From: Letharia columbiana | Taxonomy: Eukaryota > Ascomycota > Lecanoromycetes > Lecanorales > Parmeliaceae | Direction: 5' to 3' | DNA length: 64,000 bases | Assembly (NCBI RefSeq): GCF_014066305.1 | Contig: NW_023501050.1 | Location: 310,001 to 374,000 of the forward strand | Part shown: piece by piece, positions 10,234 to 21,165 of the stretch | Position numbering within the stretch: position 1 is the stretch's first letter | Layout: each line of letters starts with the position of its first letter | Translations under genes and position numbers: made by a program | The notes under the pieces: model-generated | What the model was told of the DNA's origin: nothing | The model's input: only the letters and a program-made list of their open reading frames with translations | Databases searched by the model: none

Positions 10234-12060
10234 CTAAAAGAAATTGCGGCGGCTTCTTTCCATTTCCTTGTAGACATTCAGAGGCTTTATGGTCTCAGCT
10301 TCCGACAGGCCCGACGGGATGACGAACTCCATATCCATCGACGCGTAACTCAAATGTGCAAGCTCACGCTGCCAAGCGTTAAGACGAGTATGAGATGGAA
10401 CTCGGCCCATTGTCCCGCAAATAGACTTCCCAGCAGCTGGCCTTTCAACAAACGCTTCGGAACCTTTCCTTGTCGTCACAGACCCACTAAAGTCTGCTAT
10501 GACGGGTGAAATCTGAGGACTTTCGGAAATTGGGGTCGGAGGTAATGACCGGTCCAAATCTACCGTCTTTGGCTTCTGAGAGCAGATGGTTGTTCCGACG
10601 CATGGAATATCAGTCGATGTGCCGATACTAGTCCAGCTTTGGCTTGACACATTGGTGGATACGAAGATCGTGTATTTACTCCTCGCGCCGTGATTCTGGA
10701 TCATGGATCTTCCATCCGCGGTACCATGAGTCATGAGCTCATAAGCAACAGGTGCAAAGGACTCGGCAAGCTCATGCGCAACCGGTTCGGAAGGCCCAGA
10801 CAGCTCCGAGACTTCTTATCCCGGATCCTGAAGGTGTTGCCGCGTCGAGAAGCTCGGCTTTCCAGTGAAAAAAAGCTGCGGGACCATAAGCATTTTTCCG
10901 CTGCTTTTTTATTTTCTATGTTTCCTCTCCGTTTATTTCTTTTTTTCTTTTCGCAACACATCTCAATACTATTTACGCTTTTAGTGGTTCGGCTTTCCTT
11001 TCAGTGTTGCAGAGGTTTAAGCTCTCGGGGTGGACCAATGAAGCCATGCATGGCCATTTCCCGGACTGGCTGTTGTTGTAGATCTGTAAGGTCTATAGTG
11101 CCATGATGCCGTTGCTGGGGACTGAAGGAAAGTCCATCACAAGATCGAAACTCGAATAAGGTAGACAGAAATCGACGGTCGGTCCTCCAGTCTCAGAATT
11201 CCCTAATGTGAATGTAATTCTACTCCTTTCTTCTACAAGACTTTCATATAGTACTTCTGATGTGTCGTATTCCAGATCAGACCGAACGTTTTTTCAGATA
11301 ATCTACACGCATCGAGCGGCCAATAAATGTAAGGGATGGTTGAATCAATGAAGGTCCAGATTGGCTCTGACTGAAGCGATACTGCGGAGCCGTTCGCATA
11401 TTTGGCGGTCATTGATTGCAGGCCAACAACAAGGTCCTGTGAGACGTTGGGGGCTAAAGAAAAGGAGACATTATTACGAACAAGTCGTGATGAGTCGTAG
11501 CTTCCAAGTGTCAGAGATCCGACCACTCCTTTCGATTCTGGAGGCCCAAGATTAGTAGGAAAATGATGGTAAGGGCAACATAGTGGGAATTGAAGTTTGC
11601 GGCTAAAGGTGTCGGGTCAGATAAGAACGCGAACATGAGATGTCATAACTCACGGTAGATTGCACCGGCCGTGTAACCCCATGACAGACTTGGAATCATG
11701 TTTCGCGCCTTTAACGTTGTCAGAAAGGTCGCACTTGGTGTGCTGGTGTTCACTAAAATCTGTTCCTCGATGGCCCATGCCAAACAAGCCGACGTAATAG
11801 TCATCGTTATCGAAAGTAGCAACCACTTGAGAGTCTAGGTTAGGAGATCCAGTGGCTTTACTAACTCCGAGAGCTACTGTGTCATGTCCATAAGTAGCAT
11901 TGTGGCTGTAGCCCAGGTTCATCTCGAGTCCCATTGAGTAATTGCCAATATTGCTCCACGAACTCGAATCAGATGAGTTGAATAGTCCGCCACGGGACAT
12001 TAAGCGATGTCCCAAACAATACTCTGCCCCGCAGGCTGTCACCGTAATTATGTCCCTCAC
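10234..12060 (-). pseudogene. Decayed pepsin-fold (A1-like) membrane protein, copy 1
   Basis: Pieces of one minus-strand gene are collinear. From 12,060: GGLFNSSDSSSWSNIGNYSM, YGHDTVALGV and VVATFDNDDYYVGLFGMG. After a one-base frameshift near 11,750 comes TFLTTLKARNMIPSLSWGYT followed by a GTGAGT donor. An intron of about 115 bp leads to GVVGSLTLGSYDSSRLVRNN, DLVVGLQSM, PIWTFIDSTIPYIYWPL, and after another intron ITFTLGNSETGGPTVDF. A cytoplasmic-tail region reads VSELSGPSEPVAHELAESFA and RSLPPTPISESPQISPV but has a TAA at about 10,816 where CAA would fit. This matches fungal peptidase-A1-like proteins with a C-terminal tail. The second active-site motif is DST, not DTG/DSG. The N-terminal lobe with the first motif is absent, ending abruptly at about 12,060. 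Confidence 0.75.
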
Positions 12061-12079
12061 TGCACCATGTTAATTCTAG

Positions 12080-12529
12080 GACCGGTTAACCTGTAATTTT
12101 TTTTGTACGACATGGCCGAGTATTCATGCCGTCGTCGTCTCTTTTACTGCAACGGACGGCGGTAAGCAAATCGGCAGCGCCTCCGATATCTTTACAGCGA
12201 CTTTTCCTTCAGACGAGCTCTCGACAGTTACCTGGGCGGCCGGTCAAACAGCAGTCAACTCCTTCGCTTTAGCGCCATGTGGGCCACCAAACTACAATCT
12301 GAACGGGAAACCATATCAGCCATGGTTTGCGCCGCCACACGCCCTTTTCGATCAGATGGGCGGTGAAGGCTACGGCGGCTGCGAATTCGGTTAGTGGAAA
12401 GATCACGCATACAGTCTTGTCAGCGAGTGTGGTGCAATCAACGGGCCTAATCTTCCACAGTATAGGAGAATTGCAGCAACAGCTCATGGAGGACCTCAGA
12501 TGCCTGCAACGACTCCAGATCCGACTTAG
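12080..12529 (+). pseudogene. Remnant of an unknown protein with CGPPxYNLNGKPY motif
   Basis: An open plus frame without an ATG runs from 12,080, with SFTATDGGKQIGSASDIFTA, FALAPCGPPNYNLNGKPYQP and WFAPPHALFDQMGGEGYGGC. It meets a TAG at 12,392-12,394 and continues in the same frame (WKDHAYSLVSECGAINGPNL) to a TAG at 12,527. The stop fits a CAG-to-TAG change. The composition looks like the C-terminal part of a secreted protein. I do not know the family. Its left end abuts the truncated end of the pepsin-fold relic on the other strand, which suggests a rearrangement joint at about 12,065-12,080. Confidence 0.5.
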
Positions 12530-14310
12530 AATTGAGGCTTCTTTGAGAGGATGTAAAAGATTTCGTATGCTTCCACTTTTCCTATAGTTGAGGACACTTT
12601 AGAACGAGTCTTGGTCGAGAGCGGTGAGATTGAAGCAGAAGAACCAGGGGTCGTCGCGGTATTGCTCTATACTCCAAAGCTAAATTATTTGTAACCTGCG
12701 ATCAAGTTGATTTCAGCACTAAATCTGAAAGGAAAATCGTTGAAAATTCAGACCTCAAGGTAATCCACAGGGCCAGGACGCGCGCTCTGTGCACCCTATG
12801 TTGTACTTTGTCTACCACGCACAGTGGCTTCCTCCACACATACACACCAATCATGCGTAGGATCCACGGACCTCTCCACGCCTAATACCGCTCCTTCTCC
12901 GACGGTGGCTCACACGACAGAGAACCCTCCAGTACCTGCCTGTTGCAGACATCAGAATCAGACCCGCACGCATACAACACTGCCTGTTCCCACCCCCACG
13001 GCCGACGCAGCTTCAGTTTCCGGCTCCATTTCAAAGATTGCATTACGTGCTAACGAATCAGCCACGCTGCGGGTTGGAGGCGAGCCGACCGACGGAAGAG
13101 AGAGGCGTAGCGGGTTCGGGGCCGTGGGATGCCACCCCTTTGGAGCGACGGGCGCTGCATACGTTGCTGAAAGGGAACGGATACTCGTCGAACGAGACAT
13201 CTTTCAGCCTCGTGCCCGTGCTTTGGGGTTGGGAGATTAGACACAGAATCGATCGAATGGTGGCTCGTTAAGTACGTGGCGCATACGCGGCGTGTGAAAC
13301 CTTTTTCATCACACGAACACGAGCACCACCTGCGAAGTTGTTTAGGGTTTTGTATGCCAAGTTTCACATCATTTTTGGTATCGTTGGTGCAGTTGATATG
13401 TAACCATCAGCCCTCGACACTACACCCTTATGCCGAAGGAGGATTATGTATGACAGATCATGGCTTAGGGGTTCCCATTCTACTTGCGTAGACTTTGTGG
13501 GTGATACGTTTTGAAGTCCTCGAACGGTGCCATTTATCATCTTGTCAGATGTCAGATGGTAGACAGGCAGATATCAGTCGCCTAAGCTATATCCAAAGTA
13601 TTCTCCTACCGATACAAATGTCGTCAAGAAGACATCTGCATCAGCGTCTAGAGTCCTGTATAGTTCCCAGTGCGTATCGGCACGACTCTTCGCTATCTAG
13701 CCGATTAAGAAACTTATCGCGGTTGCGAAAATACAGCCGTAAAGAGAACTTGAGTCTCCTTAGGTATCATTTGGAGGCAATCATTACTCAGATGGGGAAC
13801 CCCAATGCTATCAGTGTTGGCGATAGTGGAGATGGTTGATGTTGAGGCTCGAACCGTACCAGCTGCTACTTTTGACCCTTGCACTGCACCAATCATCATG
13901 CATACAGCTCTGCTGGCTCAAGCTCGTCCATAGTTATATGAGAATACGCGCGATGATCTTCAAGATGCGATGTTGTTTGACGGAGTACTCAGTGGTATGC
14001 TGGGTTTAGGGCTGTGGTGGCGCAAATGCACTTCTAAATGCGTGCTGTGCAGAGGATGTTTGTGTTTTGTGGATATTTATATGTCGTTGGTGCTTATTCA
14101 TTGAGGACATAGTCATTACCAGCAAGTTTGCCTTTCCGTTATAAAATTTCCTCAACCGCTGGCATCCCCTCTCCCATTCGTCAGCCTACTCTCATTGTCT
14201 ACAGAATCCCACCCACACGTTTAATGTCTTTTATTGTCCTACTGCTGTTACTTTGTTTTGTTTGTCTTTTACCACTATTTTGCATTCCAAAGCGTCGTTA
14301 ACAGTAGATT
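12530..14310. other. Gene-poor stretch
   Basis: Several frames of 60-140 codons on both strands, none with recognisable domains, splice structure or plausible composition. Probably the downstream region of the metallopeptidase gene plus decayed sequence. Confidence 0.4.
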
Positions 14311-16311
14311 TCACCACTCAGCATAGACAATCGCCGTGTCAGTATCGAATCCGCAAGACTGTACCGTGTTTTTCCCCAAAGGAGTTAGGCATTGCAAGTC
14401 GACACCATCGTTACACTTCAGCCTCCCAACAACACTGTTAGTGCCATTGTAGACGCAATTCTCTAGATTGTGGGGACTAAATGGCCCAAGATTTATTGGG
14501 TAGTCGGTAGTGACGCCACCTTCGTACTTAGGGTATTTCTGTTCGTAAGTTGGGGTCACTCCCTCGCAAGTGCTGAATTCCCAGTCGTTCGGCGTGGTGT
14601 CGTATTCAAGTGCCCAGCTCGTGCGTACCTGCGTATAACGGCTGTTCTCGACGGCGTCACGGCGGTAGATGATGAGCGCCAGTGAGGGCTGGGCAGTGGC
14701 AGCGGTGGATGTGGCAGCGGTAGGTAGGTGTGGCGCTGGTGATGATGAAGTCCCCGTGGTGAAGGAGGTGGACGGAGAGGACAAATCGTTACCCTCATTC
14801 ACAGCCAGAACAGAGCGGTACGCTACAGGATAGTCTGATGCCGGGATAAGGGCGGAGGGGATTGCAGGTGTGACGGGTTGCGCAGGGTCGGAAACCACAG
14901 CATCACCAGTGACGGAAGTGTTGACGGATTGGCCGTTGACAGATCTGTCATTGTCATATTGCTCTCGCACGCTATTGTCCGCTTTGCTGAGATAGCGTAG
15001 CCAGGCTCGAGGGTACTGGGGATATCTGTGGGTGTAAGTGATGTTCTTGTCTTTGCTCAAGGAAGAAGGCTTGGCTCAAATGTGGGCAGGGAAAGGTTGG
15101 GTGCTTACGATCCAAAATTCTTGTACATCAAGTTCGCTAGTGTATAATAGACATAGTTATCATCTTTAGAATTGTTCAGCGCTTGCTTCCTCGATGACCT
15201 GAACTCGACGGATGTAATGTAACAGGGACTCACTGTTTTTGCTGGCAAGCTCAAGGCCTTGGGGCTCTATCTCCGCTAGGAGCTTACCCAACCCTGGCCC
15301 GTAGACCTTAACCTGCTCTGGTGCTCTCGGCCAGCCGAGCTCGATAACTTGGTCATCGCCTGAACGAGTGCGTCAGAAAGAGATCGCCCCGTTCCAAGTT
15401 GTTCCTAACAGGATCAGACGCACAGCCATGAGAACAAACCACAGCAGAGCTCCAGCTCATATGCAGCCATTCATGAAGCATGACTGAGGCTAGATTTCGG
15501 ATCAGCCTTGTCATGTATGAAGATATAATGCTCGCACATTGGAAGACCCTAGAAGGCGTACCTTTACTTCGCAGATTTGAGACGTTGTCTTGATACTCTC
15601 GATTGTTCTTCACGTAAGTCCACAGGCTTCTATGCGATGGCAGAGCAAACCAATTAGGACAAAACGCGATCATTGGGTAGAGGTATCCGCGTTTTTGCAC
15701 TCCGTAATAAGCGGTGACAGTTTCCGAGCACGTAGCTTCAATATCTTTACAGCTGAGAATCACATATCGGTTGTTCCACCAATCTCCGACACCCAAACCG
15801 GGATAGGCTAGTGCGGCCTTTTGTAAAGTGGCTAATCGAATTAGTGAAGTGAATGTGTCACTATAAAGGAGGAATATATCATACCTTGTATGTTTGATTG
15901 AAACGGCTGATTGAGACCTGGAGGCCCGAAATAGTCGATCGCGGCTTGAGAAGTGAAGTCAACGGTGCCACTTGCGTCTCTCTTCAGTTCGCCTTTGCTT
16001 AGTGATTCTGAGGCCAAAGATACTGCGTCATTGAGCGCTTGGAGCAATTGCGTGGTTTGCGTGTTGTTGCATTCGACGTAACTGATGTAGCCTGTGGTGA
16101 CGTTGTAGGTCCCATCGGCGTTGTACACTTTGCCAGTGGCATTGACAGGATTGGACAGATTGAGACTTGTCGTTACAGTGAAGCCGCCGGAAGAATCAGG
16201 AACATCTACGAGGCTGCTAATGCTGTAAACATTGTTGTCTCGCTTCTGCACAGCGAATGCAAGTCGGAAAAAAGTGTGGAAAGTTAGGAAACAGGCAGCC
16301 TTGAAGGCCAT
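14311..16311 (-). CDS. Secreted HEXXH metallopeptidase-like protein, five exons
   Basis: The ATG at 16,311 opens a signal peptide (MAFKAACFLTFHTFFRLAFA). Exon 1 ends near FQSNIQ with a GTATGA donor. Exon 2 (about 15,838-15,560) has LAYPGLGVGDWWNNRYVILS, AFCPNWFALPSHRSLW and DNVSNLRSK. Exon 3 has ASVMLHEWLHMSWSSA, an HEXXH zinc-binding motif. After an intron ending TTCAG comes DDQVIELGWPRAPEQVKVYG. A short exon reads DDNYVYYTLANLMYKNFG, and the last exon (15,055-14,311) begins KDKNITYTHRYPQYPRAWLR, continues through a Ser/Thr/Pro-rich linker and ends in a Cys-containing domain. The layout matches fungal secreted metallopeptidase-like proteins related to deuterolysin/aspzincin. The third zinc ligand is not certain; DD in the DDQVIEL segment is a candidate. 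All junctions keep frame, so the gene looks functional. Confidence 0.75.
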
Positions 16312-16696
16312 AATCAGAGGTCAATCGCGGTAGAGATTTGATATTGTTACAAAGGGAATCGCGGGGATATAATGACCTGGACAGAGATTTCCCGAAGCTT
16401 AACCCTGTATGTCGTCGAGTTGCGCAGTCCAAATTTCATCTTGCCGTCTCTGTTGACCAGTATAACGGATCCGAGCCGTGAAGAATTAGTGAAAGTGTAT
16501 TTGCAGAGTAACGGGGACATGAAACGAATAATTACCATCAGCCGAAGGGTTAAAAGAAAAGGCAGGGTAGAAAGTATCGAGGAGTAAGGTCGCGCTTCTT
16601 GTAGAGTAACAACCCTTCGCAGATAGACCACATCCTGATGGGCTTCTTGTTTCTAGGGTAAGAGATCGCATTACCAAAATCAGCTCTTCAAACATC

Positions 16697-16775
16697 ATAG
16701 AAAATAAAAAGCACCGCAACACCATTGTACCAGCGCCATTAGGAATCGAACCAATACGAACCAAATACCCCCAAC
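16697..16775 (-). repeat. LTR-like fragment, unmutated copy
   Basis: About 78 bp beginning AAAATAAAAAGCACCGCAAC and including GGAATCGAACCAATACGAAC. It aligns along its length with 21,715-21,797; most differences are C here versus T there, or G here versus A there. Read on the minus strand it starts TGTTGGGGGTATTTGG, resembling the start of a Copia-type LTR. That identity is only suggested. Confidence 0.65.
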
Positions 16776-16812
16776 AACACGACCACAACCAACAGGCGTC
16801 CGCCCCGGACGG

Positions 16813-16861
16813 TAATCGTATGGGATACACGCTACACTTAAGCGTGTATCCCATACGATTA
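16813..16861. repeat. Perfect 21-bp inverted repeat, 7-nt loop
   Basis: The left arm (16,813-16,833) begins TAATCGTATGGGATACACG. The right arm (16,841-16,861) is its exact reverse complement. The loop is ACACTTA. It lies immediately beside the LTR-like fragment. Confidence 0.95.
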
Positions 16862-18157
16862 AGCCAATCAACGAACATTTTCCAGGCATGAATACCTCTA
16901 ACAACAATCATCACAACTCAACAACAAGCTAAGTTATGAAGAGTCATCATCCTGTGGTGCACTTATTATCCGTAATTAGTCTTTGAACTTTACAACCGAG
17001 GATTTCGTTGTAAGATTTCATTTTCGAAATTATCGCTCTGCGAAGACTAGCAATATTATCTTGCGATACTTCTTCATAAAGGACAACATTTCTTCGTTGT
17101 ACTCGGAGCATTCGTGAAGCTTGTGTGTCATGTCACGCGGACGATTTGACTAACACGCTGAGGTTCTCGACATCGAGTTCGTCAAGTGATGGCATACGAG
17201 GTGTGAAGAAGGGCATGTTTCGGACAAGCTGAAAAAACGCGCATTTTTCAGTGGCCATACGATAGAAAGATGTCGCTCCTCAATCGTCGCCGTGACTCTG
17301 GATTCCTTTACCTGGACCTGGATACCAGAGTTGCTTCTAATAGCGCTTCAGGATCAAGCCTTGACTCTGATATCTGGCCGGTACCGCTATTGATTGTTGC
17401 AAATGTCTGCTATGAACAGGACTGCTTCAAGGTCCCATACTACTTACACATAACTTCTACCCTAGTTCACATATTGCAGGAGACAAATGATAGGTGTGTG
17501 ATCATGTGTGAAAACCCTCGCTTGGGTCGCTGTCTCAACTTACTGCTTGCGGACTGCTTGCTTTTTTTCTTCGCATTCGGAATCTTCAGCAAAGTGCGCT
17601 AAGCCTCCTTCGTCGCGACAATGCGTTCGTGAAAGCCTTGGGGGTCCGCATCGTTCCGCTTTGGCTAGGCGCTGCGCGAGTGAGCGAATATCCAGCTGGT
17701 CGCAAATGTTTCAGGCTTACAATTTCCCAATGATACGACCTGTCAGGGACTCCGTCTTGACCCAGTAACTATTCTTACTCTAATTATCGAGCAGTAGGGG
17801 GGTACTGATCTGAAGATTGCCGGTAAAGTGATAGAGCAGATACCCTTTTTCCCCTTTTAAAATTGTCCAACCCCTATCCTGTCACCATGTTACTCCACCT
17901 GTCGAGAACATTTCACACATTGGTTATCTTGTCATGGCTTTTCCAGCGTTCATGCACGCAGCTTATAGGCTACATAAAGAATCTAGGCAGATCCGTAAAT
18001 CGTTAGCTTACAGATTAGCAATCCCACTGGAGATATAATATCAGTGCTTCAGAAGAACAATATCCTCGACAACGCAACGCAACTTCCAGTCGCATTTACC
18101 GTCAAAGATGCTCAAGGCGCAGAGATGCAGATAGGGTCGACACATACACGTTGTGTA

Positions 18158-18892
18158 CTAGCGTGTCCAACAGCGATCTGTATAGCCTGGAACCTGTATA
18201 GCCCGGAACCTGGCTAGTTGGACGTCCGGCAGTGTCTTCAAAGCATCCCAAGTGGACCAACTGGATCGCATCCTAAGGTGATCCAACTTATCTTTATCAT
18301 CTTCCACCAAAGGCGTCAGCGGCATGGTCTCTATCGCCTCCGAAGCTGCAGCAAGTCTGAGCTCTCTGCCTCCAACGCTGGGTGATTTCGCTTCGTCCGG
18401 ACTCACAGACATCTCTCGTCCTCGGCCAGCACCAACAATCTTGGTCGTGTTGCTTTGGTTCGGCTACTTGAAAACTGAGATACAGTAGCAAAGAATTTGA
18501 TACGCATTAAAGAAAACGCCTCACTCCCTTCTTGACTCTTTAGGCTGTAGAATCCTGTTCCTGCAAGGTTGCTTTGAAACACAGGCAATCTGACATGCAT
18601 CGTAGTATCATCCTGTTTCTGCAAGCCTGTACCGGCTGAAACGTTGGTCGTGACTGATGTTGGTGGACTCTCGACTGGCATTTATGTTCGGGAAAGTCCG
18701 TTTTTTGGGCCCAGTAAGTTCGCGATTCTGAGGGCGGGTGGTTCTTTCCTCAGTCAATGCAATTTTCGGTATCATATTACGAGTATGGAAAGGCATTGAG
18801 TCTGCCGTCGGATGAGGATCCTTGTACGGAGGTGCAATACAAGTTTGTTGCTTTTGAGGCTCTGCAGTGCAAATGCGCGCAACATTTAGCAT
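18158..18892 (-). pseudogene. Possible decayed coding region, unknown
   Basis: Three successive minus frames have hydrophilic, protein-like composition: RENASREST-type sequence near 18,700, then MPVESPPTSVTTNVSAGTGL with LPVFQSNLAGTGFYSLKSQE, then MSVSPDEAKSPSVGGRELRL with TPLVEDDKDKLDHLRMRSSW. Together they could be the cytoplasmic tail of a broken membrane protein. No domain is recognisable and the evidence is weak. Confidence 0.25.
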
Positions 18893-18989
18893 ACCTTGCG
18901 GCGTATCATTAGTTGTATAATGCTGTCACCGTCGAAATATGGTTTCATGATGCTCTGCTACTCTCTGTCTTCCCCGTCTTTGTTTCTGG

Positions 18990-20513
18990 CCAAGTAGCAA
19001 GACATGGGAGCCTCCGCGCAAGCAAACATAGCAGCTGCGCCCATAGTGGTTTCTGCGAGCGGTTCGTGGTGAGTACGCCGTTTCTCAGTTTTGGTCTCAC
19101 CATATATAACCACTATTCGTATCAACTCGTATGCTAATGATTATGATCTTAGGGACGGCAATGATGGGTCCGTGGTCTCCACTCGACATCCACGTTGGCA
19201 GCACTCCTCAGCCTGTTCGAGTCTTGATTTCAACCGCCGTAGGACAGAACTTCGTCATCTCCGCGAAAAAATCTCAAGGGGGCTACATCGGTGCTGACCC
19301 TCCGACCTGCTCACAGTCACGAGATGAGCTGTTCAACCTCGATGCATCGAGCACTTGGCATGACCAAGGAATATACGGTCTTGGTCTCAAACGAAAGCTT
19401 CCGGACTATCAAGACGAGTACGACAGTGGCGACTCTGGCTTCGACGCCTTGAGTTTCGGCTCGGCAGGCTCTTCCAGTGTCAGATTTGGTGCTCAGGCAT
19501 TGGCTGCCTTAGCCACGAAAAGTTACTACCTCGGCATGCTACGTGTTAATCCGCATCCCACCAACTTCACCACATCCGACGAGCCGCAGGTTGGTCCCTG
19601 TCTTCTCTGAAACAGTCAAATAATACACCGAGCTTCTCATATGGAATTATGGATACTCGGCTGAGGCAAAGTATCGTAAGGACAAGAGACGCGATCGATA
19701 GCTTATTTCCCGCTGAACGATGCCAGGCTCGAACCAATCATTTGGAAGACTGACCTTCCGGCTACGATGCTTCAAAATTCGCCCCTTCTAATGTCTATGT
19801 TCAAATGACGTCTGATATATCACGTGACCTGGTGGTTTCAGCGAAAAAATTCTGAAGACCAACACGCTCCTTTCAGAAAGCATTCCGACTTTTGCTGATT
19901 CCTCGATCCCACACATCGGATTGTCTTGCGAATCTTGCACGCTTTTTGAAGACGCCTTTGGAATCACCTATGGTGGGAAAATAGTACCTCATCGCCAATT
20001 ACGAAAACGCCAATTTCTCTATCTCTCAGAGTTTCTGGACAGAAGACAACGTCAATGCCATATCGTCACCAGCGCAAATCGTGGCGATTGCTCCAGTCAA
20101 CGGTATATCCGGATAGGCAACGGCCACAGGCACTATTACACCACACCCAGGTCTCAAAATCTCGACTGGAGCGATTCCAGGCATCGTCATGTCTGCCGCC
20201 TTTCTTCGCATCATCGCAGCGAGCACGTCTTTTGGCATTGCACGAAAACGCCGCAGAAAGAAGAGAAAAGCGGACTCAAAAAACAGAAAAAGACGTCGAC
20301 CCTTTCAACAGGCCGAACTGGACGGGAAGGGCAAAGCCCGAAGTAGACCTTTCATCAAAGACGGAGATGCAAGGCGGTGATGTCTGCCTATCAGCGTTCG
20401 ACAAACAAAGGACCGAAGGCGAAGGGAGCAACGTAAGTGCTGAACTGAAAGGAGATGCGCTTGTCGCGGTGGACGTGTGCACGAGACCAGTAGAACTGGC
20501 CGAGTTGGATTAA
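18990..20513 (+). pseudogene. Decayed pepsin-fold (A1-like) membrane protein, copy 2
   Basis: A nearly full-length gene relic. AQANIAAAAPIVVSASGSW ends in GTGAGT; an intron ending TTAG follows, then GGACGGCAATGAT with one extra base. Then WSPLDIHVGSTPQPVRVLIS, GLFN-type DELFNLDASSTWHDQGIYGL, YYLGMLRVNPHPTNFTTSDE, a frameshift at SFSYG, and a second intron. Next are GYDASKFAPSNVYVQMTSDI, SRDLVVSAKKF followed by a stop, PTFADSSIPHIGLSCESC, LFEDAFGITYGGK, YLIANYENANFSISQSFW and APVNGISG followed by TAG at 20,114. A hydrophobic stretch (IPGIVMSAAFLRIIAAS), a very basic segment (ARKRRRKKRK) and an acidic tail ending PVELAELD close it. The first pepsin motif DTG is STA and the second is DSS, so the protein was probably a non-catalytic pepsin-fold receptor-like protein even before decay. 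Confidence 0.8.
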
Positions 20514-20739
20514 ATCATGGCATGCAAAATTGGACGCCAACCTCTGTCAAAACAGAGCGGGCTGAGTGGTCTCAGCTGTGGATACATACTGGCTATCTTT
20601 CGTTACCGAAGGCGTGAAGTATCGCCACCTAGCTGATTGACAATTTTGAAAATCACGTCGGTGTCGTGAGGATAGTGTGCTTAGCTATTAGCATAAGGTA
20701 GCTGTTTTCCGTAGGGGTGCCTTGGCCGGTCCACGAATG

Positions 20740-21165
20740 GAGAAGCAGAGGTAGAGGTAGAGGCAGAGGCAGAGGCAGAGGCAGAGGCAGAGGTAGAGAG
20801 AGATAGAGGTAGAGGCAGAGGCAGAGATAGAGGTAGAGGCAGAGGCAGAGGCAGAGGCAGAGGCAGAGGCAGAGGCAGAGGCAGAGGCAGAGGCAGAGGC
20901 AGAGGCAGAGGCAGAGGCAGAGGCAGAGGCAGAGGCAGAGGCAGAGGCAGAGGCAGAGGCAGAGATAGAGGCAGCGATAGAGATAGTAGTAGTAGTAGTA
21001 GTAGAAGTAGTAGTAGTAGTAGTAGAAGTAGTAATAATAGTAGTAGTAGTAATAAGTAGTAGTAGTAATAGTAGTAGTAGTAGTAGTAATAGTAATAGTA
21101 GAAGTAATAGTAGTAAGTAGTAGTAGTAAAGTAATAAGTAATAGTAGAAGTAGTAATCATCTATA
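20740..21165. repeat. Compound microsatellite (AGAGGC)n then (AGT)n
   Basis: Hexanucleotide AGAGGC repeats with a few AGAGGT/AGAGAT variants run to about 20,975. They change into TAG/AGT trinucleotides with TAA and GAA variants up to about 21,165. The LPLPLP/YYYY peptide readable on the minus strand is a by-product. Confidence 0.95.

Larger units (their letters stand above)
16312..18157. other. Gene-poor stretch upstream of the metallopeptidase
   Basis: No confident gene. A minus-strand frame (16,914-16,486) ends FYPAFSFNPSADGNYSFHVP but shows no domain. A plus frame at 17,270 (MSLLNRRRDSGFLYLDLDTR) is unconvincing. The region contains a perfect inverted repeat and an LTR-like fragment, both listed separately. 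Confidence 0.4.

Noticed and set aside
12269..12487. Minus-strand 72-codon frame (MSCCCNSPILWKIRPVDC) as the pepsin-fold N-terminus
   Set aside because: It does not resemble the family's N-terminal lobe and is antisense to the better plus-strand remnant.
13851..13862. GGCTCGAACC as a tRNA T-arm
   Set aside because: No acceptor stem, D-arm or anticodon arm at the right distance on either strand.
13823..13930. Short plus ORF MVDVEARTVPAATFDPCTAP
   Set aside because: Only about 33 codons, no splice partner or homologue recognised; kept out as probably fortuitous.
16813..16861. Hairpin as a terminator or RNA gene
   Set aside because: Rho-independent terminators are not expected in fungi, and no tRNA-like arms are present.
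20681..21160. 159-codon Leu/Pro/Tyr frame on the minus strand
   Set aside because: Direct translation of the AGAGGC and AGT microsatellites.
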